From an uncultured Prevotellaceae bacterium (GTDB lineage Bacteria; Bacteroidota; Bacteroidia; Bacteroidales; Bacteroidaceae), in NCBI GenBank assembly GCA_900315745.1, contig ONAG01000014.1:1-50799 (forward strand): a stretch of 50,799 bases of DNA, given 5' to 3'. The translations under genes were made by a program, and so were the position numbers. Below, piece by piece: positions 6,120 through 15,766 of the stretch. Every line of letters begins with the position of its first letter. Position 1 is the first letter of the stretch. Below the pieces are notes generated by a model. That model searched no databases, was not told the DNA's origin, and saw only the letters and a program-made list of their open reading frames with translations.

Positions 6120-9100
6120 ATGAGAAAAAGACTATGCTTGATTTTGGCCTGCTTGTCGATGTTTGTCGGTATGGCATTGGCTCAAAACACTGTGTCGGGT
6201 ACAGTCGTCTCTGGTGAAGACGGCGAGCCTATCATCGGTGCATCTGTATTCATAAAAGGTACCAAAGTGGGAACCGTCACCGATATCGATGGCAAATTTT
6301 CACTCAGTTCGAGTTCTGCCAACCCCACACTTGAGATTACATACATAGGTATGAGAAAAGTGACGGTGAAAGGTGGAAAGAACATAAAGGTGACCATGCA
6401 AAGCGATGCTGAGATGATTGGTGAGGTTGTGGTCACAGGTATGCAACAGATGGACAAACGTCTGTTCACAGGTGCCACGGCAAAAATCGATGCAGAGAAG
6501 ACCAAACTTGATGGTGTGGCTGATGTTACACGTTCACTCGAAGGTCGTGTGGCTGGTGTGTCCGTGGAAAACGTCTCTGGTACGTTCGGTACAGCACCAA
6601 AGATTAGGGTACGTGGTGCCACGTCTATCTATGGCAGTTCGTCACCTCTTTGGGTGGTTGACGGCGTCATCATGGAGGATGCAGTAAAGGTGTCTGCCGA
6701 CGACCTCTCGTCTGGTGACGCGCAAACACTTATCGCAAATGCCATCGCTGGACTTAACTCCGACGACATCGAGAGTTTCCAAGTACTCAAGGATGGTAGT
6801 GCAACATCTATTTATGGTGCACGCGCCATGGCTGGCGTTGTGGTCATCACCACGAAAAAAGGCCGCTCTGGGCATAGCAGCATCAACTATACTGGTGAGT
6901 TCACTTACAGGATGAAGCCCTCGTATAGGGAATACAATGTCAGCAACTCACAAGAGCAGATGGGTATCTATCGTGAGATGGAGAAGAAAGGATGGCTTGA
7001 ATTCTCATCACTTGCCAATGGTTCGTCGTCAGGACTTTATGGTAGGATGTACACCCTCATGGACAAATATGAGAACGGACAGTTCGGACTGCCATTCACA
7101 CAGGCTGCCATGAACAAATACTTGCAGGATGCGGAATTCAGAAACACCGACTGGTTCGACCTGCTCTTCAACAACAACATCATGCACCAGCACTCCGTGA
7201 GCATCTCAAGCGGTTCGGACAAAGCCAGTGTTTATGCATCACTTTCTGCTCTCGAAGACCCAGGATGGTACAAGGATAGCAAGGTGGAGCGTTTCACGGC
7301 AAACATGAACGCCACTTTCAACCTTTCCAAGCAAGTGACACTTACCATGCGCACCACAGGCTCCATGCGTGACCAAAAAGCTCCTGGTACTCTCAACCAA
7401 AGTACCGACGTGGTGAGCGGTGCTGTAAACCGTAACTTCGACATAAACCCGTTCAGCTTCTGTATGAACACGTCGAGAACACTCGACCCCTACGACACAT
7501 ACACACGTAACTATGCTCCGTTCAACATCTTCGATGAATTGGACAACAACTACATTGATGTCAATGTGATGGACTTGAAGTTCCAAGGTGAATTGTCGTG
7601 GAAACCAATCTTGGGACTGGAATTGAAAGCTCTTGGTTCATATCGTGTAAACCGCTCTACACAAGAACACTATGTGCTAAACAAGTCAAACCAAGCTGAG
7701 GCATATCGTGCAGGTGTGGACAACCCCAACCAGATGTACAACAACACGTACCTCTACCAAGATAAAGACAACCCCAACTCATTGCCTATCTCGGTGATGC
7801 CGGAGGGAGGTATCTTCACTCTCAACCGCAACTCTGTGAAACAGCTCGACTTCCGTCTTACAGCTAACTACAACAAGATTTGGAACGACACCCACATCTT
7901 CAACGTGCTTGTGGGTATGGAGGCCAACAAAGCCGATTACGACGCTTCGGAGAACATCACCATGGGTGTGGATTATGAAATGGGACGCACTGTGGTGAAA
8001 AACCAATATCGTGAGAAGCAAATGATAGAGGAAGGCACCACGACCGACCAGTTCGCACGCTCATGGAACCGCCGCTTGGCATACGTGGCTAATGCTAACT
8101 ATTCATACAAGGGACGCTATGTGCTCAACCTGACAGGACGTTATGACGGCTCCAACCAGTTGGGCAAGTCGCGCGATTCTCGTTGGTTGCCAACATGGAA
8201 CGTCTCCACTTCCTGGAATGCACATGAAGAAACATTCTTCAAGAAATGGATGGAGCGCTCACACAATGCATTCTCACATGCCACTCTTCGTTTGTCGTAT
8301 TCTCTAAACGGTGAACAGACGGCTGCTTCCAACGCACTTGCTGTGTATCGTACCACAACATTGTGGAGACCATGGGGCGACCAGCAAGAGACGGCCCTGT
8401 ATCTTTCACAATTGGCAAACAAAGACCTTACATACGAGAAGAAACGTGAGTTCAACATTGGTGTTGACCTCGGATTCCTCGGCAATAGAATCAACTTCAC
8501 AGGTGATGTGTATTTCCGCAACAACTTCGACCTCATGGGATATCTCAACACACCAGGTAGTGGTGGAGAAATCAGAAAGTATGCCAACGTTGCAAAGATG
8601 AAATCACATGGTATGGAGGCAACTCTTACCACTCAGAACATCCGTACAGAGGACTTCTCATGGACCACTGACATCACCTTCTCTTATACAAAGACAGAAA
8701 TCACCGACTTGCTTTCGCAAACACGTGTCATCGACCTCGTACGTCCTGGTGGCTATACCCGCGTAGGCTATCCACACCGTGCCCTGTTCTCCATTCCTTT
8801 CATGGGATTGAACGATGAAGGTGTGCCAACAATCATGAACGAGGAAGGTGAAGTCACCACTTCCGACATCAACTTCCAGGAATATGACAAACTCGACTTC
8901 CTTAAATATGAAGGCTCGGCTGAACCTACCACTACGGGTGGTATGAACAACATGTTCCGTTGGAAAAACTGGCGTCTCAATGTGTTTATCACTTACTCCT
9001 TTGGACAAAAGGTGCGTCTCGACCCGGTGTTCTCATCCGGTTATTCCGATCAGTCTGCCATGCCAAAAGAGTTCAAGAACCGTTGGGTGGTGCCTGGCGA

Positions 9101-9440
9101 CGAGCTGAAGACCACCATTCCAACTATCGCCAGTGTAAGACAATATTATAATGACAGGTACATTGGATATGCGTACAACGCATACAACTACTCTACGGCA
9201 CGCGTAGCTGATGGTGGATTCATCAGAATGAAGGACATCTCGCTCACTTATGATTTCAATCCAAGTTTCCTAAACAAGATTGGACTAAGCACCGCTTCGC
9301 TGAAGTTGGATGCCACCAACCTCTTCCTGATATATTCCGACAAGAAACTCAACGGACAGGATCCTGAATTCGTGAATGCTGGTGGTGTGTCATCACCACT
9401 TTCCAAGCAGTTCACTCTCACAGTACGCTTGGGTATATAA
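6120..9440 (+). CDS. SusC/RagA-family TonB-linked outer membrane transporter
   Basis: Predicted 1106-residue TonB-dependent outer-membrane channel that would import a ligand handed over by the adjacent SusD-like lipoprotein. A signal peptide (cleavage after about Ala21) is followed by a carboxypeptidase-regulatory-like domain (about 23-95: VSGTVVSGEDGEPIIGASV, TYIGMRKVTV), then a TonB-box/plug region (VVVTGMQQMDKRLFTGA, RVRGATSIYGSSSPLWVVDG, SFQVLKDGSATSIYGARAMA). The remaining 850 residues form the 22-strand barrel, ending with hydrophobic VRLGI as expected for BAM recognition. It heads a five-gene operon with a 47-bp gap to SusD. The substrate is unknown: no glycoside hydrolase is present in the operon, and the next gene is a metallohydrolase. 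Confidence 0.96.
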   Translation: MRKRLCLILACLSMFVGMALAQNTVSGTVVSGEDGEPIIGASVFIKGTKVGTVTDIDGKFSLSSSSANPTLEITYIGMRKVTVKGGKNIKVTMQSDAEMIGEVVVTGMQQMDKRLFTGATAKIDAEKTKLDGVADVTRSLEGRVAGVSVENVSGTFGTAPKIRVRGATSIYGSSSPLWVVDGVIMEDAVKVSADDLSSGDAQTLIANAIAGLNSDDIESFQVLKDGSATSIYGARAMAGVVVITTKKGRSGHSSINYTGEFTYRMKPSYREYNVSNSQEQMGIYREMEKKGWLEFSSLANGSSSGLYGRMYTLMDKYENGQFGLPFTQAAMNKYLQDAEFRNTDWFDLLFNNNIMHQHSVSISSGSDKASVYASLSALEDPGWYKDSKVERFTANMNATFNLSKQVTLTMRTTGSMRDQKAPGTLNQSTDVVSGAVNRNFDINPFSFCMNTSRTLDPYDTYTRNYAPFNIFDELDNNYIDVNVMDLKFQGELSWKPILGLELKALGSYRVNRSTQEHYVLNKSNQAEAYRAGVDNPNQMYNNTYLYQDKDNPNSLPISVMPEGGIFTLNRNSVKQLDFRLTANYNKIWNDTHIFNVLVGMEANKADYDASENITMGVDYEMGRTVVKNQYREKQMIEEGTTTDQFARSWNRRLAYVANANYSYKGRYVLNLTGRYDGSNQLGKSRDSRWLPTWNVSTSWNAHEETFFKKWMERSHNAFSHATLRLSYSLNGEQTAASNALAVYRTTTLWRPWGDQQETALYLSQLANKDLTYEKKREFNIGVDLGFLGNRINFTGDVYFRNNFDLMGYLNTPGSGGEIRKYANVAKMKSHGMEATLTTQNIRTEDFSWTTDITFSYTKTEITDLLSQTRVIDLVRPGGYTRVGYPHRALFSIPFMGLNDEGVPTIMNEEGEVTTSDINFQEYDKLDFLKYEGSAEPTTTGGMNNMFRWKNWRLNVFITYSFGQKVRLDPVFSSGYSDQSAMPKEFKNRWVVPGDELKTTIPTIASVRQYYNDRYIGYAYNAYNYSTARVADGGFIRMKDISLTYDFNPSFLNKIGLSTASLKLDATNLFLIYSDKKLNGQDPEFVNAGGVSSPLSKQFTLTVRLGI

Positions 9441-9487
9441 TATAATGTCAACAAAGAGTCTAATTTCACCGACAATAGCTTAACAAT

Positions 9488-11230
9488 ATGAGAAATATAA
9501 AATATGTCTCCTTCTCTCTGGTCGTGGCAGGCTTGGCACTATCTTCGTGCTCTGACAGCTTCCTTGACCATGAAATGGACGAGAGAACCACCATCGACAA
9601 TGAGAACAAGGTTGTCAATCTTCTCAAAAGTGCTTATCCAACAGCAAATTATGAGTGGATTGCCGAGCTTTCAAGCGACAACATGATAGATAACTGGACG
9701 CCTCACCTCCCTACAAAGCCGTGGGATCCACAAGTTCTATCACACTATAATTTCGCCTCATACAGCAGGTCTGATGACCAGCTATTCAAATTCGAACCGG
9801 CAACTCAAGCCACGTATAGTGATTATGACTCGCCAGGTTCTCTATGGGAAGGCTATTACAACTCTATTGCTACTTGTAATGCAGCACTCCAAGTAATTGA
9901 CGAGCTGGTAAAGGCAAAGGGGATGACTCCGAGACTCCAGGCAGCCAAGTCTGAGGCTCTGCTTATCAGGGCATACAGCCATTTCTGCCTCGTAAACATG
10001 TTCTCGCAGGCTTACAAGAATCCAGAGGACAGCAAGAAGGACATGGGAATACCCTATGTTACTGAGGTGGAGGACGTGGTGACCAAGCAGTATGACCGCA
10101 GCAATGTGGCAGAGGTGTATGACAAGATACAAGCCGACCTCGAAGAGGGACTTGCACATGTCACCGACGAATTCTACACAGTGCCCAAATGGCATTTCAA
10201 CCTGAATGCCGCTCATGCTTTCGCAGCACGTTTCTATCTCTACAAGCGTCAATGGGCAAAAGTTATCGAGCATGCCAACTTCGTGCTTGGCACCGACAAC
10301 AACACTCTGCTCAACATGATGATGGACTATTCCGTGTTCGAGAATTGCTCTTCCGGCGACGACTACAGTCAGGCTTGGCAGCATCCCGAGCGCAACAACA
10401 ACCTTATGTTGATGACAACTGGTTCGCTGCTCCAACGTCGTAGCTTTGGATACCGTTATTCCATAGCAGGACCCAAGGCAAGAGAAATATTCCTCATCGG
10501 TACCAATCATCCGCTGTGGTCGTCATATTATGTGTGCCCGATAGCTATCGTCAGCGGCATGTGCTTCGGCAGCAGCAGCAACGACTATGGCTATATCAAC
10601 AGCAAGATTTTCGAACAGTTCGAATACTCTGACAAGATTGCCGGCATCGGATATCCCCATATCATTCTTAGAGCTTTCACTGCCAACGAACTTTTGCTCG
10701 AGAGGGCTGAGGCAAAGCTGATGCTCGGGCAGGTGGACGAAGGTGGCGACGATCTCTGTGCTTATTGGAACAATAGTATAGAGAAGTTCTCTGAGGCTGA
10801 CCACAAAGCCTATTTTGAGGCAAATTACATCAAGTTGTGTACCAAACCTACCATAGAGTCTTGGTATGCAAATCCCTCACACAACAATTGCTTTGCAAAC
10901 TGGGACTTCACGCAAAATGTCAGTTCTGATTATGTAGTGCCTGCAAAGTTGGTTCCTTATATGAACTGCCTCAACGAGTTCCGTCGTTTTGAGACCATGT
11001 TCGAGGGACTTCGTTTCTTCGACCTCAAGAGATGGGGCGTGGAGTGGGAGCATCAAGTAGGTGTAACTTCCGAAGTGTTGAAACTTAGCGGCAAAGATCC
11101 ACGCAGGGCAATAGAGGTGCCTTGGGAGGTCATTTCTGCCGGCATGCAATCATCACGTCCGCCAGTGGAGCCTGCTTCTAAGGCAAACAAGGCACTGAGT
11201 TTTGATGCTAATGAATTTAAAATCAAATAA
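9488..11230 (+). CDS. SusD/RagB-family surface lipoprotein
   Basis: 580-residue nutrient-binding lipoprotein that caps the SusC channel. The signal peptide ends in lipobox LALSSC with Cys21, followed by acidic residues (SDSFLDHEMDE) typical of surface export in Bacteroidetes. The SusD core is recognisable from LWEGYYNSIATCNAALQVID, AKSEALLIRAYSHFCLVNMF and NLNAAHAFAARFYLYKRQW (TPR-like helices), and the C-terminal motif FRRFETMFEGLRFFDLKRWG. The gap to the metallohydrolase gene is 15 bp. Ligand unknown. Confidence 0.95.
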   Translation: MRNIKYVSFSLVVAGLALSSCSDSFLDHEMDERTTIDNENKVVNLLKSAYPTANYEWIAELSSDNMIDNWTPHLPTKPWDPQVLSHYNFASYSRSDDQLFKFEPATQATYSDYDSPGSLWEGYYNSIATCNAALQVIDELVKAKGMTPRLQAAKSEALLIRAYSHFCLVNMFSQAYKNPEDSKKDMGIPYVTEVEDVVTKQYDRSNVAEVYDKIQADLEEGLAHVTDEFYTVPKWHFNLNAAHAFAARFYLYKRQWAKVIEHANFVLGTDNNTLLNMMMDYSVFENCSSGDDYSQAWQHPERNNNLMLMTTGSLLQRRSFGYRYSIAGPKAREIFLIGTNHPLWSSYYVCPIAIVSGMCFGSSSNDYGYINSKIFEQFEYSDKIAGIGYPHIILRAFTANELLLERAEAKLMLGQVDEGGDDLCAYWNNSIEKFSEADHKAYFEANYIKLCTKPTIESWYANPSHNNCFANWDFTQNVSSDYVVPAKLVPYMNCLNEFRRFETMFEGLRFFDLKRWGVEWEHQVGVTSEVLKLSGKDPRRAIEVPWEVISAGMQSSRPPVEPASKANKALSFDANEFKIK

Positions 11231-11245
11231 AGGAGGAACAGAATC

Positions 11246-12457
11246 ATGAACAACCAACTGAAAACCTTGCTTTTCGGCGCTGTGGCCATGGTGGCGTGCG
11301 CTTTCGTGTCGTGTAGTGATGATGACTTGGGGCCGAGCATTTTCGACACCACAGAATATCCTCTCGACCGATCCACTTATTCTTTCCCTCTTGATACCTT
11401 CGTCAAGGCGAACTACCTTGAAAAATATAATATGAGGTTCATCTACAGGATGGAGGATATTGGTTCCGACATGACCAAGAACCTCACTCCGGCAGACTAT
11501 GACAAGAGCGTGCAGCTCGCCGTCCTTTGCAAATATTTGTGGATGGAAGTGTATGAGAAGTATGCCGGTGCAGAGTTCCTAAAAGTCAATGCACCGAGAA
11601 TCATCCATGTCATAGGCTCAAAGAACCTCAACCCAAGTCAGGGTACAGAAATCCTCGGTGTGGCAGAGGGTGGTCTGAAAATCTCTCTCTACAATACCAA
11701 CAATCTGGATATCAGAAACGTTGACATGATGAATGAGTATTTCTTCAAGACCATGCACCATGAATTCGGCCATATCCTTGACCAGACGCATTTGAGGCCT
11801 ACACAATTCAACCTCATTTCCAGAAGCCAATATGATGCTTCTACTTGGACAGAAACACCCGACTCTGTAGCTGCCGGGCGTGGCTTTGTGTCGCCTTATG
11901 CTTCCAGTGCCGCTGGAGAAGACTGGGTGGAGGTGCTTGCCAACTATATCACTCGCGACAGCATCAGTTGGGCAACACTTCTGAACTCTGCAAGCTATGA
12001 ATGGGAAGAAGTGGACATGGAGTATTCTGACTATGTTAAGAGAATACGTGGAGCCAATCTCGATACCGTAGGCTATTACCGTGAGAGTAGTGGTGGGCAA
12101 GGCAAGGTCTATCGTAAGGTTTGTGCCAGAAATGCCGATGACTATGTAGCTCTTGACGAGAATGGGCAGGTGCAGTGGCTCAACCGCTCAGGAGTGCATG
12201 GAGATGCCATCATTCAGCAGAAATTGGAACTGGTGGAGGGATGGCTTAAAGACAATTGGAAGGTCAGCCTGTATGACTTGCGCAAGGAGGTGCAAACTCG
12301 TCAATATGCCACCTACCCTGACGGGACATTCAAGAAAGACCAATACGGAAGGCTTGTAAACAAACTCACTGAACCCTCAGACACCGATCCTTCAAAGACC
12401 GTCATGGAGGAATTGGTGGAACAAGTCAATGTCTTCAAATCTTTACAACCAAAATAA
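11246..12457 (+). CDS. Substrate import-associated zinc metallohydrolase lipoprotein
   Basis: 403-residue lipoprotein (lipobox ending Cys23 in CAFVSC) with zinc motif HEFGH at residues 172-176 followed by ILDQTH; Glu173 is the likely catalytic base. This arrangement, directly after SusC/SusD, is that of the family of lipoprotein metallohydrolases linked to TonB import (related to the putative zinc-binding metallopeptidase Mx1 group). The presumed role is to process a peptide or glycopeptide ligand at the cell surface before uptake; substrate specificity is not established. A 13-bp gap separates it from the DUF4302 gene. Confidence 0.9.
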   Translation: MNNQLKTLLFGAVAMVACAFVSCSDDDLGPSIFDTTEYPLDRSTYSFPLDTFVKANYLEKYNMRFIYRMEDIGSDMTKNLTPADYDKSVQLAVLCKYLWMEVYEKYAGAEFLKVNAPRIIHVIGSKNLNPSQGTEILGVAEGGLKISLYNTNNLDIRNVDMMNEYFFKTMHHEFGHILDQTHLRPTQFNLISRSQYDASTWTETPDSVAAGRGFVSPYASSAAGEDWVEVLANYITRDSISWATLLNSASYEWEEVDMEYSDYVKRIRGANLDTVGYYRESSGGQGKVYRKVCARNADDYVALDENGQVQWLNRSGVHGDAIIQQKLELVEGWLKDNWKVSLYDLRKEVQTRQYATYPDGTFKKDQYGRLVNKLTEPSDTDPSKTVMEELVEQVNVFKSLQPK

Positions 12458-12470
12458 GATTACCTGAATT

Positions 12471-13862
12471 ATGAAAAAGATATTTGCACTTTCATTTTTA
12501 ATGGCTACGGCCTTGGCTTTCAACTCTTGTAAGCCTGCTGAAGAAGATGACATCTTTGACAAGTCGGCTGCGGAGCGTCTCAATGAGGCCAGTGACCTGT
12601 ATTCAAAAAGGCTCATGGCTTCGCCTAATGGATGGGCGATGCAGCTTTATCCCACGACGGAAAATGAATACCCCTATGGCAGTGGTTACTTGTTGCTGTG
12701 TCGCTTCAACAAGGACTTCTCTGTCAACGTGTCGATGAACAATGTATTTTCCAACAACAAATACATTGAGCACACTTCCTTGTGGGAAGTGCTGACTGAC
12801 AATGGACCTGTGCTGTCGTTCAATTCCCACAATGATTGCATACATGCTTTCAGCGACCCTTACGACATCTTGTTCACAGGTACGTCGGAGATTCCTAACG
12901 ATGAGTCGGGTGAAGGCGTAGGAGGTGACTATGAGTTCATTATCGTTGACGCACCAGAGGATGCTTCATACATGATGCTCAAGGGCAAGAAGCGTGGGGC
13001 TTACGACCTGCTTACTCCTATTGAGCAAGGCATAACCTACGAGGATTATCTGGAAGATGTGCAGGGATTCCAAAACAAGATGTTCTCGCCCAGTTCGCCA
13101 ACATTCGACGTGCTTCATAAAAATGATGAATTGTTCAAAATCACTGGTGCAGACGACGGCATACCAAACATATTCCCGTATGATGGTGATGAAATCATCG
13201 ACGAGAGTTTCAATGCTTTCCTCATAACGAAGAGGGGCAGCAACTACTATCTCCGTTTCCGTGACAAAATGCCAATAAATGACAACCTTTCCGTGCAAGA
13301 GTTTGTCTATGTGCCTGAAAAGGACATCTTCCAAGCAGTGGAATCTGAAGGTTGCTTTATAGAGGGTGACAACCCCGCACGTTATTTCATGCAGACACTT
13401 GAATCTCAGTCTTCAAGGTGGGAATTCGACAAGGAATCGGCTCCATTTGCTGCCATTGTGGCTGCTGTCAACGATAACTTCAATTCAGTATCTACACCCA
13501 GTGCCAAGTATTCGTATGAAAAGTCTCAACTAAGAATAGACAATGGATGTCCTATCCTGCAAGTCATTTACAGTCTTAAGATTTCCAAGCAGAAAGCGCA
13601 AAGCATGTCTGTGAACTATGCATTCAAAGTGGAGAGAAATGGAGACCTTGTGAAATTTACTTACGACCAGCCCATCGCCGTGGGTAGCAGCACTGCTGAA
13701 GTGGCTGCTGGCATGCTTGTCACCGTGCCGGCAATACAGCAACTTATCAATTATTTCGGACAGGAATTCAATGTGGGTGCAGCAGAAACACGCTTCTTGC
13801 TGAACACCATCAAGTTGACCCCCACAGCCAGTCAAGATGCATGGGTGACTCTTAAACAATAA
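12471..13862 (+). CDS. DUF4302 domain lipoprotein
   Basis: 463-residue predicted lipoprotein (MKKIFALSFLMATALAFNSC, Cys20). The N-terminal part with AAERLNEASDLYSKRLMASP, NGWAMQLYPT and GSGYLLLCRFNKDF matches what I know of DUF4302, a family encoded next to SusC, SusD and the import-associated metallohydrolase in Bacteroidales. No catalytic motif was recognised. It is probably a surface-exposed accessory binding protein for the operon's ligand; this is inference from location. The next gene follows after 37 bp. Confidence 0.85.
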   Translation: MKKIFALSFLMATALAFNSCKPAEEDDIFDKSAAERLNEASDLYSKRLMASPNGWAMQLYPTTENEYPYGSGYLLLCRFNKDFSVNVSMNNVFSNNKYIEHTSLWEVLTDNGPVLSFNSHNDCIHAFSDPYDILFTGTSEIPNDESGEGVGGDYEFIIVDAPEDASYMMLKGKKRGAYDLLTPIEQGITYEDYLEDVQGFQNKMFSPSSPTFDVLHKNDELFKITGADDGIPNIFPYDGDEIIDESFNAFLITKRGSNYYLRFRDKMPINDNLSVQEFVYVPEKDIFQAVESEGCFIEGDNPARYFMQTLESQSSRWEFDKESAPFAAIVAAVNDNFNSVSTPSAKYSYEKSQLRIDNGCPILQVIYSLKISKQKAQSMSVNYAFKVERNGDLVKFTYDQPIAVGSSTAEVAAGMLVTVPAIQQLINYFGQEFNVGAAETRFLLNTIKLTPTASQDAWVTLKQ

Positions 13863-13899
13863 AAGAAAGCTAAAATCATTCACTTAATATTTATAGATT

Positions 13900-15678
13900 A
13901 TGAAAAAACTTTTACTTTTTTCTTTCGCTCTTGCCAGTGTCGTGGCAGGAAATGCGCAAAGCCTTTCGTTGAAAGGTCCTATGGTGCATCGTAACGACAT
14001 GGAGAACATGCCTAAACAAAAAATGGAGCGTGCCGCTGAACCACGCAAAGTCGGTCAAAAACGTACAGTGCTGAATGGTATTTATTATACCATCCCTGGT
14101 GCTTTGTATGGTGGATGGACTGTTGATGGTAGAGGTTACAAGTATTCAATGCTAATGGTTCCTCCTTTCATGGATGTGACATACGAAAACAAGATGACTG
14201 ATACGTTCAGCAGCACATGGTCTATGAACGGAAACGACATTACGGAATATGCTGAAGAAAATGGAAATTTCATTTCCAATCTCTCCCCCGACGGATGGTA
14301 TTATACTCCTGCTCTCGGCCACAGAAAATTGCCCGATACTTATCAGTATAATGAGGACAACTATTGGGTACAGACCGCTGGTGAAGTGACAAATGATAAT
14401 TCTCTTGCCTTGACTTATAGTCCTGACCTGATGATGACACCTGCCGATAATCATGGAACACGTTGGTCCAATAATAATCCTTACAGGAATGTTCTTTCTG
14501 GTTACGGATTCCTCAGCACTGCCTTCTTGTTTGGAACAGGCGAGCTTGACTATGATGGCGATGGAAAAAATGATTCTGCTGCTTATGGTTTCGAGCAGAC
14601 CTTCAATCCTCTGCTTGCTCCCATGTATCTTGATGAAATTCACCTCGATTGTGTAACATACAATAACTATGGCCCAATCCCAGCAGGCAAGTCTATCAAG
14701 GCTTACATCCTTGCTCTTGACGAGGAAGGAAGGGCTACTGAAACTATTGCCACATTCGAGGCTACCGCTACAGATACACTTGATTTCAAGGATAGCGACG
14801 AATACAATGGCAGCACAGGTTACTATGGAACCTTGGTTTACAAAAACACAGAGAAATTCACTGATATCTTCGGCAACCAGACATCTCTGCCCGCAGCCAT
14901 TCCTGGTGGCGTTCCCTTCAGAATCCAGTTCGAGGGCATGAGCGACCCAGGTGTTAGTGTTGGTGCATACGCAATATTCAAGAGTGATGTGGAAGACTCT
15001 TATATTGAGAATGGCTACATCCTGTTTGAGGATGGTCACGCATACACTTTCCAAAATCCTTTGTCAGTTAATGTTTCCCTCTTGGGACAGTATGAGGTAA
15101 TCAAGGTGGAGGATAAGGGTTTCTTGAATGCTGAGTCTCAAGAGGACTTCCCCGCTGACAAGTTCAATGGATGGAATGTGCTCCGCGTGTCAGCCGATGG
15201 CAAGACTATCAGCACCGATGGTCTTGAGGGCAACGAGAACTATGACATGGGCTGTGCTTTCGTCGGCACTTCTGTCATGTGGTTCGACGAGGAAGGTCTT
15301 GCCAACTATGATGTGGATGAAGAGTTGATTCCCGACTGGCTTGAGGGTATTCAGGTGGATACCACCTATTATAATGGTGACAATCTCACCGGTTACAACT
15401 TGGTGTTCCCTGTTTGCAAGCCTCTCCCAGAGGGTGTGACCGGTCGTTCATGCACAATCGACATCTATGGTACAGCTGGCATTTCCGGCAACAAGTCCAT
15501 CGTCATCCTTCAGGGTGATGCCAAATACGAAGAACCAGATGCCATCTCTGAGATTAAGAGTGAAAAGGCTGTCATTCGCAAGAGAGGACTCTACAACATC
15601 GCAGGTCAACGTCTGTCACAACCTGTCAAGGGTCAGCTCTATATTAATGATGGAAAGAAATTCTTGATGAAGAAATAG
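13900..15678 (+). CDS. Secreted protein of unknown function with C-terminal sorting-like tail
   Basis: 592-residue protein, last gene of the SusC/D operon. The signal peptide is MKKLLLFSFALASVVAGNAQ. A Asp-rich loop at about residue 218 (DYDGDGKNDSA) looks like a calcium-binding DxDxDG site. The C-terminus (GLYNIAGQRLSQPVKGQLY, then DGKKFLMKK) resembles the short tail found on many secreted Prevotella proteins, here taken as a cell-surface or secretion sorting signal. The central domains are beta-rich and unrecognised. Its place at the end of the operon suggests a secreted binding partner or enzyme for the same ligand. A strong bidirectional terminator follows. Confidence 0.85.
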   Translation: MKKLLLFSFALASVVAGNAQSLSLKGPMVHRNDMENMPKQKMERAAEPRKVGQKRTVLNGIYYTIPGALYGGWTVDGRGYKYSMLMVPPFMDVTYENKMTDTFSSTWSMNGNDITEYAEENGNFISNLSPDGWYYTPALGHRKLPDTYQYNEDNYWVQTAGEVTNDNSLALTYSPDLMMTPADNHGTRWSNNNPYRNVLSGYGFLSTAFLFGTGELDYDGDGKNDSAAYGFEQTFNPLLAPMYLDEIHLDCVTYNNYGPIPAGKSIKAYILALDEEGRATETIATFEATATDTLDFKDSDEYNGSTGYYGTLVYKNTEKFTDIFGNQTSLPAAIPGGVPFRIQFEGMSDPGVSVGAYAIFKSDVEDSYIENGYILFEDGHAYTFQNPLSVNVSLLGQYEVIKVEDKGFLNAESQEDFPADKFNGWNVLRVSADGKTISTDGLEGNENYDMGCAFVGTSVMWFDEEGLANYDVDEELIPDWLEGIQVDTTYYNGDNLTGYNLVFPVCKPLPEGVTGRSCTIDIYGTAGISGNKSIVILQGDAKYEEPDAISEIKSEKAVIRKRGLYNIAGQRLSQPVKGQLYINDGKKFLMKK

Positions 15679-15704
15679 GATTTGCTCATTTTCCAAGTAT
15701 ATGA

Positions 15705-15742
15705 AAAATCCCCCTGCACAATGGTGTGTGCAGGGGGATTTT
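15705..15742. terminator. Bidirectional terminator between SusC operon and M6 protease
   Basis: A 16-bp perfect stem (AAAATCCCCCTGCACA 15705-15720 with TGTGCAGGGGGATTTT 15727-15742) and a 6-nt loop. The A/T ends of the stem provide a U-tract in either direction, so it can serve both convergent genes. Confidence 0.92.
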
Positions 15743-15766
15743 CAGGTTTATTGATTGGATGAATTC

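Noticed and set aside
14152-15054. 300-codon minus-strand frame inside the fifth gene of the SusC operon
   Set aside because: Lies wholly antisense to a well-supported secreted-protein gene, lacks recognisable motifs, and no promoter or start context is seen.
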